Below are positions 55,990 to 64,000 of a stretch of DNA of 64,000 bases, in pieces. Position 1 is the stretch's first letter. Every line of letters begins with the position of its first letter. This DNA is from Roseiarcus sp963709185. GTDB lineage: Bacteria; Pseudomonadota; Alphaproteobacteria; Rhizobiales; Beijerinckiaceae. The DNA is taken from the NCBI GenBank assembly GCA_963709185.1, contig CAVPVQ010000012.1:1-64000 (forward strand). Reading direction: 5' to 3'. The position numbers and the translations under genes were made by a program. The notes under the pieces are model-generated. The model searched no databases, had not been told where the DNA came from, and was given only the letters and a program-made list of their open reading frames with translations.

Positions 55990-56040
55990 GCGCGACTGAA
56001 AATCGCAGTGTCGGTGGTTCGATTCCGCCCCTGGGCACCA
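55990..56040 (+). other. 3' fragment of tRNA-Phe(GAA), probable attachment site
   Basis: From the anticodon arm on, this is a normal tRNA-Phe: the loop CTGAAAA (anticodon GAA), then GTGTC, the T arm GGTGG-TTCGATT-CCGCC, and the acceptor CCTGGGC-A-CCA. The matching 5' acceptor GCCCAGG and the D arm are missing; the bases to the left are unrelated AT-rich sequence. Site-specific elements that enter tRNA genes leave such a 3' copy at their far end. Its orientation predicts an intact tRNA-Phe gene to the left, beyond this window, with the island between. No integrase gene lies within the window. Confidence 0.8.
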
Positions 56041-56231
56041 TCACCCTTCCCCGACCTGCTGCATCGTCTCACAACGCCATGAGACTCAACGGCTTGAGAC
56101 CGGCCCGGGGCCGATGGCGCCGCGTGACGCTCCAAGGCTTCCGGCGCGAACGGGTGCGCGATCGCGGCGAAACGAAAATGTGCGACCTTCGCGCAGACGC
56201 CGCGCTGGCGCGCCGCTCGCATGTTCCGACA

Positions 56232-56711
56232 TCAGGCCTTCGCGCTTTTTTCGACAACGGGGTCAACGTCCGCGCCGGCGATCGCTCCTTTTGCGACCGG
56301 TTCGAGCCCAGGAGGGTCGGCGCCTGGCGCCTGCGCCATGGCGAGATATTCCTTCATTTCGGGAGAGGCATAGGCCTCCTCGACCGCGAGCTTTGGACCG
56401 GCCAACGATGGCGCGCTGTTTTCCGGACCTTCCACCGCCGTCGTCAAATGACCCCGCATGGCCGTCGCCGGATTCATCGAAATGTCGATGTTGGCGGATT
56501 CGTTGATGGTCCTCAGCTCCTTCTTGACGCCGTCGAGGTCGGCCTCGTTCAACGCCTCGGTGAACTGGTTCTGAACGTCCCGCGCGACGCGCCGCGCTTT
56601 GCCGACGACCTGGCCGACCGTGCGCAGCACCCGCGGCAGGTCCTTTGGCCCGACGACGAGCAGGGCGACGACGCCAACGATGAGAAGCTTGCCGACATCA
56701 AGATCAAACAT
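56232..56711 (-). CDS. tatB: Twin-arginine translocase subunit TatB
   Basis: A 159-residue protein with the TatB start MFDLDVGKLLIVGVVALLVV, a single membrane helix (about residues 7-23), the hinge GPKDLPRVLRTVGQ and a charged amphipathic helix VVGKARRVARDVQNQF, then a disordered acidic tail. TatB recruits twin-arginine substrates to the TatC core. In most relatives tatA precedes and tatC follows; here neither is adjacent. Upstream lies a divergent TPR gene and downstream the tRNA fragment, so tatC may have been separated by the island or lie elsewhere. Confidence 0.85.
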   Translation of the reverse strand: MFDLDVGKLLIVGVVALLVVGPKDLPRVLRTVGQVVGKARRVARDVQNQFTEALNEADLDGVKKELRTINESANIDISMNPATAMRGHLTTAVEGPENSAPSLAGPKLAVEEAYASPEMKEYLAMAQAPGADPPGLEPVAKGAIAGADVDPVVEKSAKA

Positions 56712-56969
56712 GCGCGGCCCCCGGCGTCGCGTCGTTGCGGCGCTCCACGGCGAATACCCTGTCCTGCGGGCTGACCCTGCGGGCGTTCGGCTTGGCGCCA
56801 GATGACGTCACGCCAACCCGCTGTGTCAACGGCGCGGCCCAACTTCTGTTGGCCGCGCGATGTCGGGCGTGAGCGCGCTTTTCCCGCAAAGCGGCGATTC
56901 GAGTGACGGCGCGCCGGCCGCCGACACAAAATACGTGCATTCTGTTTGGCGGCGACGTATCGAGGCGCG

Positions 56970-57992
56970 ATGGAAGACGCACATGACGGCGTGGTCGAAA
57001 CCCTGACCCGAGCGTTGGCCGCGCTCCGCGCCGGTCGCCTTGAGAGCGCCGAGAGCCTCAGCGTCAAGCTCCTCGAAGCGGCGCCGCGCGATCCTGCGGC
57101 GCATCTTTTGGCCGCGAACGTCGCGTTGCGGCGCGCTCGCTATGGCGACGCCGATCGTTGGGCGCGGTCGTGCCTGGCCCTTCGCGCCGATCACCCGCCG
57201 GCCATGTTGATCGCCGGCCGCGCAGCGCGCGCGACTGGCGATTTCGCGACAGCGATGGATTGGTTCGGCAGGGCCGGCAATCTTTCGCCCGGCCGGCCGG
57301 AGCCATTCTTCCAGCTTTGTGTCACGCAACTCGAAGGCGCAGACCCGGCGGCGCAATCGACTCTCGAGATCCTGTCGCAACGATTTCCGAGCGACGCCGA
57401 AGGCTGGCGACAGATCGGGTTCGCCCTCTCCAACGCCAACCAGATGGAAACCGCCGCGGCCGCGTTCGCGCGGGCCGCCAAGGGGTCCAACGACGCCTCC
57501 CACAGTTTCAACCTGGGCGCCGCCCTGCTGGCGCTTGGCCGGCCCGAAGAGGCCGTCGTCGCGTTCCGCAACGCGCTGGCGCGCGCGCCCGATCTCGTCG
57601 AAGCGCTGCTGCCGCTGGCCCAGGCCTTGCGCCAGACCGGCGCGCCGCGCGAAGCGCACATGCATCTCATGCGTTGCGCCGAGGCGAAGCCCGGCAATGC
57701 CCAGGTCTTCTATACGCTCGGTCTGGTCTGCGACGATATGCGCGACACCGCCGGCGCGATCGCCGCCTATCGCCGATGCCTGGAATTGCAGCCCGATCTG
57801 CCGGAGGCGCATGTCAATCTGGGACTGGCGCTGCAGCAGACGGGCGAAATGGAATCGGCGGTGCAATCCTACCGCAAGGCGATACATCTTCGGGCCGACA
57901 CGTTTGGCCGCATCGCGCAAGCGCTTCCTTCGACCAGCAAAGGCGTGCTGTGGCTGGACCTTGGCAAGTTGCGCCGCTCACTTGGCGGGTAG
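56970..57992 (+). CDS. Tetratricopeptide-repeat protein
   Basis: About 340 residues made almost wholly of TPR units. Recognisable repeats include AAHLLAANVALRRARYGDAD, FNLGAALLALGRPEEAVVAF, FYTLGLVCDDMRDTAGAIAA and AHVNLGLALQQTGEMESAVQ. I prefer ATG 56970 (MEDAHDGVV) to the TTG 24 bases upstream. There is no signal peptide or catalytic domain. TPR proteins act as protein-binding scaffolds; its partner is unknown. Its end overlaps the end of the next, convergent gene by 15 bases. Confidence 0.8.
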   Translation: MEDAHDGVVETLTRALAALRAGRLESAESLSVKLLEAAPRDPAAHLLAANVALRRARYGDADRWARSCLALRADHPPAMLIAGRAARATGDFATAMDWFGRAGNLSPGRPEPFFQLCVTQLEGADPAAQSTLEILSQRFPSDAEGWRQIGFALSNANQMETAAAAFARAAKGSNDASHSFNLGAALLALGRPEEAVVAFRNALARAPDLVEALLPLAQALRQTGAPREAHMHLMRCAEAKPGNAQVFYTLGLVCDDMRDTAGAIAAYRRCLELQPDLPEAHVNLGLALQQTGEMESAVQSYRKAIHLRADTFGRIAQALPSTSKGVLWLDLGKLRRSLGG

Positions 57993-58694
57993 CGCGCCGC
58001 GCCGCACGCGAAACTTCTTGCGATAGACGCCGGGCCGGCTGAGCAGTTCCTTCGACGTAGCGGCATAGCGCCGCGCGTCGTCCGCGGAAAACGGCTCGCA
58101 GCAAAGATCAAGCGTTTCGCGCGCAACCGGAAAGCATTGCGCGACCGGCGTGCCGCGCGGCACGACGCCCTCGAATTCCGGATCGACCCAGACGGCGGGA
58201 AACAGCACGCCGACATCCGTGAACCGATCGCAATCGACGAGACCGGTCAGCAGCCGGAACGGCAGGTCGGCGCGATTGACCGGATGGGTCGCGAACAACG
58301 AGTAGCCCTCTTCCAATTCGATGGTCCAGAAGCTGTTGAATTTGACGATGACGGTGTCCGCACTGAAGAACGGCGTGCCGACGACCTGCGCCGGCGCATG
58401 GAAACTGACGGGCGAGCGCGGGTGGGCGTCGACCGAGAGAACCGGATGGTCCCAATCCCACGACAGCACGCCGTCCCGCACGTGGATGTCGCACGGCAGC
58501 GGGATGACGAAGCCATGCGCCATCGCATCGACGAACGGTGGGCATTGCTTGACAGTGCGCACCTCCTGCCCGTGGGTTTCCGAGAAGGCGGCGCGCGGCA
58601 TGGTCCGCAGCCAATCCGGCAGGGCGCGGCGCGCCGCGATCGGGCGGATCAGGTCGTCCAGCATGGTCGGATCGCAACGAAAAACGACGCGCAT
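57978..58694 (-). CDS. Uncharacterised protein, 238 aa
   Basis: I do not recognise a named family. The protein starts MRVVFRCDPTMLDDLI at 58694 and contains well-formed conserved-looking segments: ALPDWLRTMPRAAF, VRTVKQCPPFVDAMAHGFVI and VLSWDWDHP, then FNSFWTIELEEGYSLFATHP. There is no signal peptide or membrane helix. It looks like an intact cytoplasmic protein with a beta-rich core. It ends the glpK-side minus-strand group, 5 bases after the glpK stop, which may mean co-transcription with glpK. Confidence 0.7.
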   Translation of the reverse strand: MRVVFRCDPTMLDDLIRPIAARRALPDWLRTMPRAAFSETHGQEVRTVKQCPPFVDAMAHGFVIPLPCDIHVRDGVLSWDWDHPVLSVDAHPRSPVSFHAPAQVVGTPFFSADTVIVKFNSFWTIELEEGYSLFATHPVNRADLPFRLLTGLVDCDRFTDVGVLFPAVWVDPEFEGVVPRGTPVAQCFPVARETLDLCCEPFSADDARRYAATSKELLSRPGVYRKKFRVRRGALPAK

Positions 58695-58699
58695 GGCGG

Positions 58700-60208
58700 C
58701 TAGGCTTTCGAAGGCGCGACGTCGCGCTCGACCGCGTCGCGCCACCCGCGATAGCGCGACTCGCGCTCCTCGCGCGGCATCGCCGGCGCGAAACGGCGCT
58801 CGACGCGCCAGCCCCGCGCGAACTCGTCGGGGCCGGGATAGACGCCCGCCTGCCAGCCCGCAAGAAAAGCCGCGCCAAGCGCCGTGGTTTCGATGACGCC
58901 TGGCCGGTCGACCGGCGCATCGAGCATGTCGGCGAGGAACTGCATGGTCCAGTCGCTGGCGCTCATACCCCCGTCAATGCGGATGACCGGACTCGCGTCC
59001 GCGCCCTCGCGCCCGCCTTCGTCCGCCTGCATCGCCGCGATGAGATCGCGCGTCTGATAGCCCACGCTCTCAAGCGCTGCGCGAGCGATCTCTCTACGGG
59101 TCGCGCCGCGCGTAAGGCCGGTGATGGCGCCGCGCGCTTCGCTGTTCCAGTGCGGCGCCCCCAATCCGGTGAACGCCGGCACGAAATAGACGCGCTGACT
59201 GGCGTCGGCCTCGGCCGCGAGGGCGCCGACCTCCGCCGCGCTCGCGATGATTCCCAATCCGTCGCGGAGCCATTGCACGGTCGCGCCGGCCGAAAAGATC
59301 GAGCCTTCGAGCGCATAGGCGCGCTCGCCCTTCCACTGGTAGGCGATGGTGGTCAGCAATTTGTGCGTCGAGGCGACGGCCTTCGCGCCGGTGTTCAACA
59401 GCACAAACCCGCCGGTGCCATAGGTCGATTTCGCCATCCCCGGCCGAAAGCACGCCTGTCCGATCAGGGCCGCCTGCTGATCCCCGGCGACGCCGCGGAT
59501 GGGCAAGGCCGCGCCAAGGTGCTCGGGCGCGGCGACGCCAAATTCGGCCGCGCAATCGTGGACCTCGGGCAGCATCGAACGCGGCACGCCGAACAGGCCG
59601 AGAAGCTCGTCGTCCCAGACGCCCGCGCCGATGTTGAACATCAGGGTCCGCGAGGCGTTGGTCGCGTCGGTGGCGTGCGTCCGGCCATTGGTCAATCGCC
59701 ACAGCAGAAAGGTGTCGACCGTGCCGAAAGCCAGTTCGCCGCGCTCCGCCGCGCTGCGCGCGCCGGGCGCGTTGTCGAGAATCCAGGCGACTTTGGTCGC
59801 CGAGAAATAGGGATCGAGCAACAATCCCGTTCGCTCGGCGACGAGGCGCTCCAGCCCGCGGCCTTTGAGATCGGCGCAATGCTGCGCGGTGCGGCGGTCT
59901 TGCCAGACGATCGCGTTATAGATCGGCCGCCCGGTTTTGCGGCTCCACACCAGCGTGGTCTCCCGCTGGTTTGCGATGCCGACGCCGGCCAGGGTGGCGG
60001 GGGCCAGGCCGGCTTTGGCCAATGCTTCGCGGGCTGTCGCCAAGGTCGATCGCCAGATGTCCTCGGGGTCGTGCTCGACCCATCCCGGCCGCGGGAAAAT
60101 CTGCGGGAATTCCTGCTGCGCGGAGGCGACAGGCGCCGCGTCCGGTCCGAACACGATGGCGCGCGTCGATGTGGTTCCCTGGTCGATTACAAGAACGTGT
60201 CCGGTCAT
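58700..60208 (-). CDS. glpK: Glycerol kinase
   Basis: A 502-residue FGGY-family kinase. I start at MTGHVLVIDQGTTSTRA (60208). Key segments: DQGTTSTRAIVFG (phosphate 1), GVGIANQRETTLVW (glycerol-binding Arg-Glu), AIVWQDRRTAQ, TVDTFLLWRLTNG, GVAGDQQAALIGQACFRPGM, STYGTGGFVLLNTG and IDGGMSASDWTMQFLADML (adenosine site). It makes glycerol 3-phosphate from ATP and glycerol. The glycerol-type ABC importer lies close upstream on the same strand, separated by a small convergent gene. No glpD is in the window. Confidence 0.95.
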   Translation of the reverse strand: MTGHVLVIDQGTTSTRAIVFGPDAAPVASAQQEFPQIFPRPGWVEHDPEDIWRSTLATAREALAKAGLAPATLAGVGIANQRETTLVWSRKTGRPIYNAIVWQDRRTAQHCADLKGRGLERLVAERTGLLLDPYFSATKVAWILDNAPGARSAAERGELAFGTVDTFLLWRLTNGRTHATDATNASRTLMFNIGAGVWDDELLGLFGVPRSMLPEVHDCAAEFGVAAPEHLGAALPIRGVAGDQQAALIGQACFRPGMAKSTYGTGGFVLLNTGAKAVASTHKLLTTIAYQWKGERAYALEGSIFSAGATVQWLRDGLGIIASAAEVGALAAEADASQRVYFVPAFTGLGAPHWNSEARGAITGLTRGATRREIARAALESVGYQTRDLIAAMQADEGGREGADASPVIRIDGGMSASDWTMQFLADMLDAPVDRPGVIETTALGAAFLAGWQAGVYPGPDEFARGWRVERRFAPAMPREERESRYRGWRDAVERDVAPSKA

Positions 60209-60363
60209 CTGTCGCCTGATCATTTCTTGGACCGCGGGATCTGCGCGAGCCCGGCTATCGGACGCGGTCCCCGCCGCAACAACGAGATTTCAGTTGATTG
60301 GACCATGGGTCAAGCCATGATAGGAATGGGCTTCGGCTTTCCGGCACGACGGGGAGACAGCCC

Positions 60364-60726
60364 ATGGCCTGGCGCGCGGCGATTGCTGGAGTCGCATCTG
60401 TCGTCATCCTCGTCGCGCTCGCGTCGTCCGGAAGAGCCGGCGACGCCAAGTCCACGAACCCCGAGATAAAATTAGGAGACATCCCCGAGTATAGCGACGA
60501 AGCGGCCGCGCAAGCCGCCTGCCGGCCCGACGGCGTCGTATGGGCCGATCGCCGGAGCGGCTTCTTTTATCCAAAGTTTCTCGCCGACTATGGCAAAACT
60601 CCCAACGGGACTTACACCTGCTATGCGCAGGCGCAAAAAGCGGACTACTGGAGCGTGACCCCTGCTTCCGACGGCGGCCACAAGGGGCGCGAATTCCCGC
60701 TGTTCTTTTGCACCATCTGCTCTTGA
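60364..60726 (+). CDS. Small secreted protein of unknown function
   Basis: A 120-residue protein. The start MAWRAAIAGVASVVILVALA begins a Sec signal peptide, with likely cleavage at GRA-GDA. The mature part (about 92 residues) contains four cysteines: Cys in QAACRPDG, TYTCYAQ and the C-terminal CTICS pair, plausible for disulfides. I do not recognise the family. It lies between glpK and the glycerol importer on the opposite strand and is followed by a strong hairpin. Confidence 0.65.
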   Translation: MAWRAAIAGVASVVILVALASSGRAGDAKSTNPEIKLGDIPEYSDEAAAQAACRPDGVVWADRRSGFFYPKFLADYGKTPNGTYTCYAQAQKADYWSVTPASDGGHKGREFPLFFCTICS

Positions 60727-60770
60727 TGACCGCTCCGCGCCGAAGCGTCGCATAGCCACGCCTTTTTTCG

Positions 60771-60798
60771 AGACAGCGGCGGCGAGCCGCCGCTGTCT
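60771..60798. repeat. Perfect 12-bp hairpin between convergent genes
   Basis: AGACAGCGGCGG-CGAG-CCGCCGCTGTCT folds with no mismatch. It sits between the ends of the small secreted protein gene and the importer binding-protein gene. T residues lie before rather than after it on the plus strand, so it is not a textbook terminator, though it may still end or protect both transcripts. Confidence 0.6.
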
Positions 60799-60842
60799 CT
60801 GGTCTTGGACGAGCCGGACTCGCATCCGGCTCTTGTCGTGTT

Positions 60843-62633
60843 TCAGCCCTTCTTCGGGGCCGGCATTTGCGCCTTCCAGGTCTTGAGCAGTTCGTCATAG
60901 TCGATGGTGACGCCCGGCGGCTTTTCATTGGCGAGCTTGCGCTGTGGGGCGGTGTTGCCGTCCGTGACAGCCTTGGCGTACCAATACTCCGGGTCCTTCT
61001 CTTCGTTCAGCTTCGGACCGCGGTCGCCCTGAACGCCCGATTTTTCGAGACGCGCCATGATGGCGTCCTGGTCCCGCGCGAGGCCGTCCATCGCTTCTTG
61101 CGGGGTCGCCTCGCCGGAGATCGCCTTCGAGACGTTCTGCCACCAGACCTGAGCCATGCGGGGGTAGTCGGGGACATTCACGCCGGTCGGCGTCCACAGC
61201 TTGCGCGCCGGACTGCGATAGAACTCGACGAGGCCGCCGACCTTGGGCGCCAGTTCGGTCATCGCATCGGCCCAGATGTCGCTTTCGCGGATCAGGTGCA
61301 ACGAGACGAGCGACTTCTTCAGCGTCACGGTCTTGCAAGTGCAGAACTGCGCGTAGAGCCAACCGCCTTTGGTCTTCTCCAGCGGCGCATATTTCAGCAT
61401 GGTCCACAGCCCGACGTCCTGGTAGCCGAGCTTCATGCCTTCCTTCCAGTAGGCGCCGTGCGGGCTCGGCGCCATGCGCCACTTCGGCGTCCCGTCGGCG
61501 TTCATCACCGGCAGGTTCGGCACGGTCAACGCGTGGGTGAATGCGCTGTACCAGAAGATCTGCTGCGCGATATGGCCCTGCCCCGGCACCGCGCCGGCCT
61601 CCAGGAAGTCCATGCCGGAAGCTTCCGGCGGCGCATATTTCTTCAGCCATTCCACGAACTTGGTCAAAGCATAGACCGCCGCCGGGCCGTTGGCGTCGCC
61701 GCCCCGGCTCAACGAAGAGCCGCGCGGAATGCCGTCCTCCAGGCGGATGCCCCATTCGTCGACCGGCTTGCCGTTGGGCAGACCCTTGTCGCCATTGCCC
61801 GCCATCGAGAGCCAGGCGTCGGTGAAGCGCCATCCGAGGGACGGATCCTTCTTGCCGTAGTCCATGTGGCCGTAGACTTTTTGGCCGTCGATTTCCTTGA
61901 CCACGTTGGTGAAGTAATCGGCGATGTCCTCGTAAGCCGACCAGTTGACGGGCACGCCGAGATCGTAGCCGTATTTTTGCTTGAAGCCGGACTTGATCTC
62001 CGGCCGCTGGAACCAGTCGTAGCGGAACCAGTAGAGATTGGCGAATTGCTGATCGGGCAATCCGTAAATCTTGTTGTCGACATAGGTGGCGAAACTCAGC
62101 CCGATGAAGTCGTTCAGATCAAGGGTCGGGCTGGTGATATCCTTGGCGTCGTTGGCCATGAAATCGGTCAGCGAACCGTCGACGATGTCGTTGAAACGCG
62201 GGTGCGTGCCGATGTGATCGGAGTCGTTCATCCAAAAGTCGTAGATCGGTTTGCCCGAGGCGATTTCAACCGCGATCTTGGAGACGAGCAGACCTTCGTT
62301 CATCAGCTCATGGTTGACCTTGATGCCGGTGATGTCGTTGAAGGCCTTGGTCAGCGTCTTCGACTCATAGTCGTGGACGCTCAGGATTTCCGAGACCGTG
62401 CTCAGCTCCATGCCCTTGAACGGCGCTGAGACTTTGATGAACCATTCCATTTCAGCCATCTGCTGGTCCTTGGACAGCGTGGAGGGCTGAAATTCGTTGT
62501 CGACCCACTTCTTCGCGGCGTCGAGTTGCTGGGCAACGCTGGGCGTAGGAGCGATGATCGCGCCACCGCCGATCGCCGCCGCGGCGGTCGTCGCCGCCGC
62601 TCCCTTCAATACGTCACGACGTTTGACATCCAT
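60843..62633 (-). CDS. glpV: Glycerol-type ABC transporter substrate-binding protein
   Basis: A 596-residue binding protein, unusually long as in GlpV of rhizobial glycerol importers. The leader has a twin-arginine motif (KRRDVLKGAAA, residues 4-14) and ends near SVA-QQLD, so Tat export is likely, fitting the tatB gene nearby. The mature part holds LSVHDYESKTLTKAFNDITG, FWMNDSDHIGTHPRF and YGLPDQQFANLYWFRYDWF. It is the last gene of an operon with the DUF2160 protein and two permeases upstream. Glycerol as ligand is inferred from family and from glpK. Confidence 0.88.
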   Translation of the reverse strand: MDVKRRDVLKGAAATTAAAAIGGGAIIAPTPSVAQQLDAAKKWVDNEFQPSTLSKDQQMAEMEWFIKVSAPFKGMELSTVSEILSVHDYESKTLTKAFNDITGIKVNHELMNEGLLVSKIAVEIASGKPIYDFWMNDSDHIGTHPRFNDIVDGSLTDFMANDAKDITSPTLDLNDFIGLSFATYVDNKIYGLPDQQFANLYWFRYDWFQRPEIKSGFKQKYGYDLGVPVNWSAYEDIADYFTNVVKEIDGQKVYGHMDYGKKDPSLGWRFTDAWLSMAGNGDKGLPNGKPVDEWGIRLEDGIPRGSSLSRGGDANGPAAVYALTKFVEWLKKYAPPEASGMDFLEAGAVPGQGHIAQQIFWYSAFTHALTVPNLPVMNADGTPKWRMAPSPHGAYWKEGMKLGYQDVGLWTMLKYAPLEKTKGGWLYAQFCTCKTVTLKKSLVSLHLIRESDIWADAMTELAPKVGGLVEFYRSPARKLWTPTGVNVPDYPRMAQVWWQNVSKAISGEATPQEAMDGLARDQDAIMARLEKSGVQGDRGPKLNEEKDPEYWYAKAVTDGNTAPQRKLANEKPPGVTIDYDELLKTWKAQMPAPKKG

Positions 62634-62689
62634 TTTTGCTTCCTCCCAAAACGCCGTTCACGCACAATGCGCGTCGGCCGAAACCCGGT

Positions 62690-62965
62690 CTACGCGAGGA
62701 TGAACATCGCGATCCCGTAGAGCACCGACGCGGCCAGCGGGTACCAGAGCGCGCCGCCGCCGAACCGCATCCAGAATATGAAGATGAAGGCCGAGCCGAT
62801 CAGCGTCACGAAGAAGCGATCGCCTCGGGTCGTCGGGAACCGAAGGATGCCGACGCGCGGGGTCTCCGGCCGATAGATCGCCAGCAACGTCAGGATGACC
62901 AGCATCGCTGCGACAAACCCGAAGAACAGCGCCGTTTGCCAGGTCCACGCCATCCACAGGAGCAT
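62690..62965 (-). CDS. glpU: DUF2160 small membrane protein of the glycerol importer
   Basis: A 91-residue membrane protein with two to three helices: MAWTWQTALFFGFVAAMLVI, FFVTLIGSAFIFIFWMRFGG and WYPLAASVLYGIAMFILA. DUF2160 proteins are encoded between the permease and binding-protein genes of glycerol ABC importers (glpU), as here. The exact role is not known; it is thought to be an accessory membrane component. Confidence 0.88.
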   Translation of the reverse strand: MLLWMAWTWQTALFFGFVAAMLVILTLLAIYRPETPRVGILRFPTTRGDRFFVTLIGSAFIFIFWMRFGGGALWYPLAASVLYGIAMFILA

Positions 62966-62977
62966 CGCCGGCCTCCC

Positions 62978-63783
<806 letters not shown>

Positions 63784-63784
<1 letters not shown>

Positions 63785-64000
63785 CAGACGTCCCTCCGAC
63801 GCTCGAGTTGGGTCATGATGGTGAAAAACACCCAGCACACCGTCAGCGTGATCAGGTAGTAGACCAGCGACATCGAGGCGGCGTTTCCGAGATCCACCTG
63901 ACCCAACGCGATCTTGTCCAGATCGATCGACAGAAAGGTCGTCGCGCTGCCCGGCCCGCCGCCGGTGACGACGAACGGCTCGGTATAGATCATGAACGTC
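63784..64000 (-). CDS. glpP: Glycerol-type ABC transporter permease, partial at window edge
   Basis: Only the last about 72 codons are in the window. YTEPFVVTGGGPGSATTFL followed by SIDLDKIALGQVDLGNAASM and a final helix LVYYLITLTVCWVFFTIM match the C-terminus of MalF/UgpA-type permeases. The stop overlaps the next gene by 4 bases. The ATPase genes (glpST type) are expected further right, outside the window. Confidence 0.85.

Noticed and set aside
55965..56040. Complete tRNA-Phe gene
   Set aside because: The 76-base span lacks GCCCAGG and a D arm, so only the 3' part is a tRNA sequence.
60771..60798. Rho-independent terminator
   Set aside because: The stem is perfect, but the T-run is on the wrong side on the plus strand and the minus strand has A residues after it.

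Overview
The window is high-GC DNA with alphaproteobacterial-type genes. The most likely source is a member of the Hyphomicrobiales (rhizobial/beijerinckial relatives), judged from the glpPQUV-type glycerol ABC transporter beside glpK, the TatB sequence, the many CUT1/CUT2 sugar importers and the tRNA-Phe sequence. I cannot name a genus. Roughly the first 56 kb looks like an accessory catabolic island, and 56.2-64 kb looks like ordinary chromosome. The boundary is a 3' fragment of a tRNA-Phe gene at about 55,990-56,040. It reads rightward with no 5' half, which is the usual footprint left at the distal end of an element integrated at a tRNA gene.

Layout. (1) 1-8.2 kb: a polyol/sugar cluster with an MBL-fold lactonase-like protein, an unknown protein, a 3-hydroxyacyl-CoA-dehydrogenase-like protein, an SMP-30 lactonase, an SDR and a CUT2 ABC importer; five of these eight genes are disrupted. 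(2) 8.2-10.5 kb: an IS6-type transposase, a decayed FAD oxidoreductase and a fossil piece of a second IS6 transposase. (3) 10.6-32.4 kb: the centrepiece, which I read as a D-apiose / D-apionate regulon. A CUT1 oligosaccharide importer is encoded with a cytoplasmic apiosidase-like (DUF5060/DUF4038) glycoside hydrolase. Next come OiaK-, DerI-, LerI- and RuBisCO-like OiaX-type enzymes, a GntR regulator, a Gfo/Idh/MocA dehydrogenase (candidate D-apiose dehydrogenase), a CUT2 importer with a DUF2291 lipoprotein, ApnO, and a second CUT2 importer whose ATPase and one permease are fused. Three promoter regions of this block share the inverted repeat TGATGA-N5-TCATCA with an embedded GGTATRATGA, so one regulator probably controls all of it. 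(4) 32.5-41.2 kb: a mosaic of a serA fragment, an IS701 remnant, a lacI fragment, hipBA, an IS1595-type transposase and a large primase-helicase resembling conflict-system AEP-helicases. (5) 41.2-55.9 kb: one long leftward operon combining a CUT2 sugar importer with two GMC oxidoreductases, enoyl-CoA hydratase, MaoC hydratase, a DapA-like lyase, ALDH, HAD phosphatase, SDR and a class III CoA-transferase, faced by a LacI regulator with matching palindromic operators; its substrate is unknown. (6) 56-64 kb: tatB, a TPR protein, an uncharacterised protein, glpK, a small secreted protein and a glycerol-type ABC importer.

How the central genes would work together: an apiose-containing glycoside is imported by the CUT1 system and cut in the cytoplasm by the apiosidase-like enzyme. 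Free apiose (also taken up by CUT2 importers) is oxidised by the Gfo/Idh/MocA enzyme, and after lactone opening D-apionate is converted by ApnO to 3-oxo-isoapionate. OiaK phosphorylates this, the RuBisCO-like OiaX decarboxylates it to L-erythrulose-1-phosphate, and LerI and DerI isomerise this to D-erythrose-4-phosphate for the pentose phosphate pathway. No dedicated apionolactonase was recognised.

Caveat: about ten otherwise good genes carry a single one-base indel (many at homopolymer runs), and one carries an in-frame amber codon. These may be real decay or sequencing errors; they cluster in the island and are absent from 56-64 kb.
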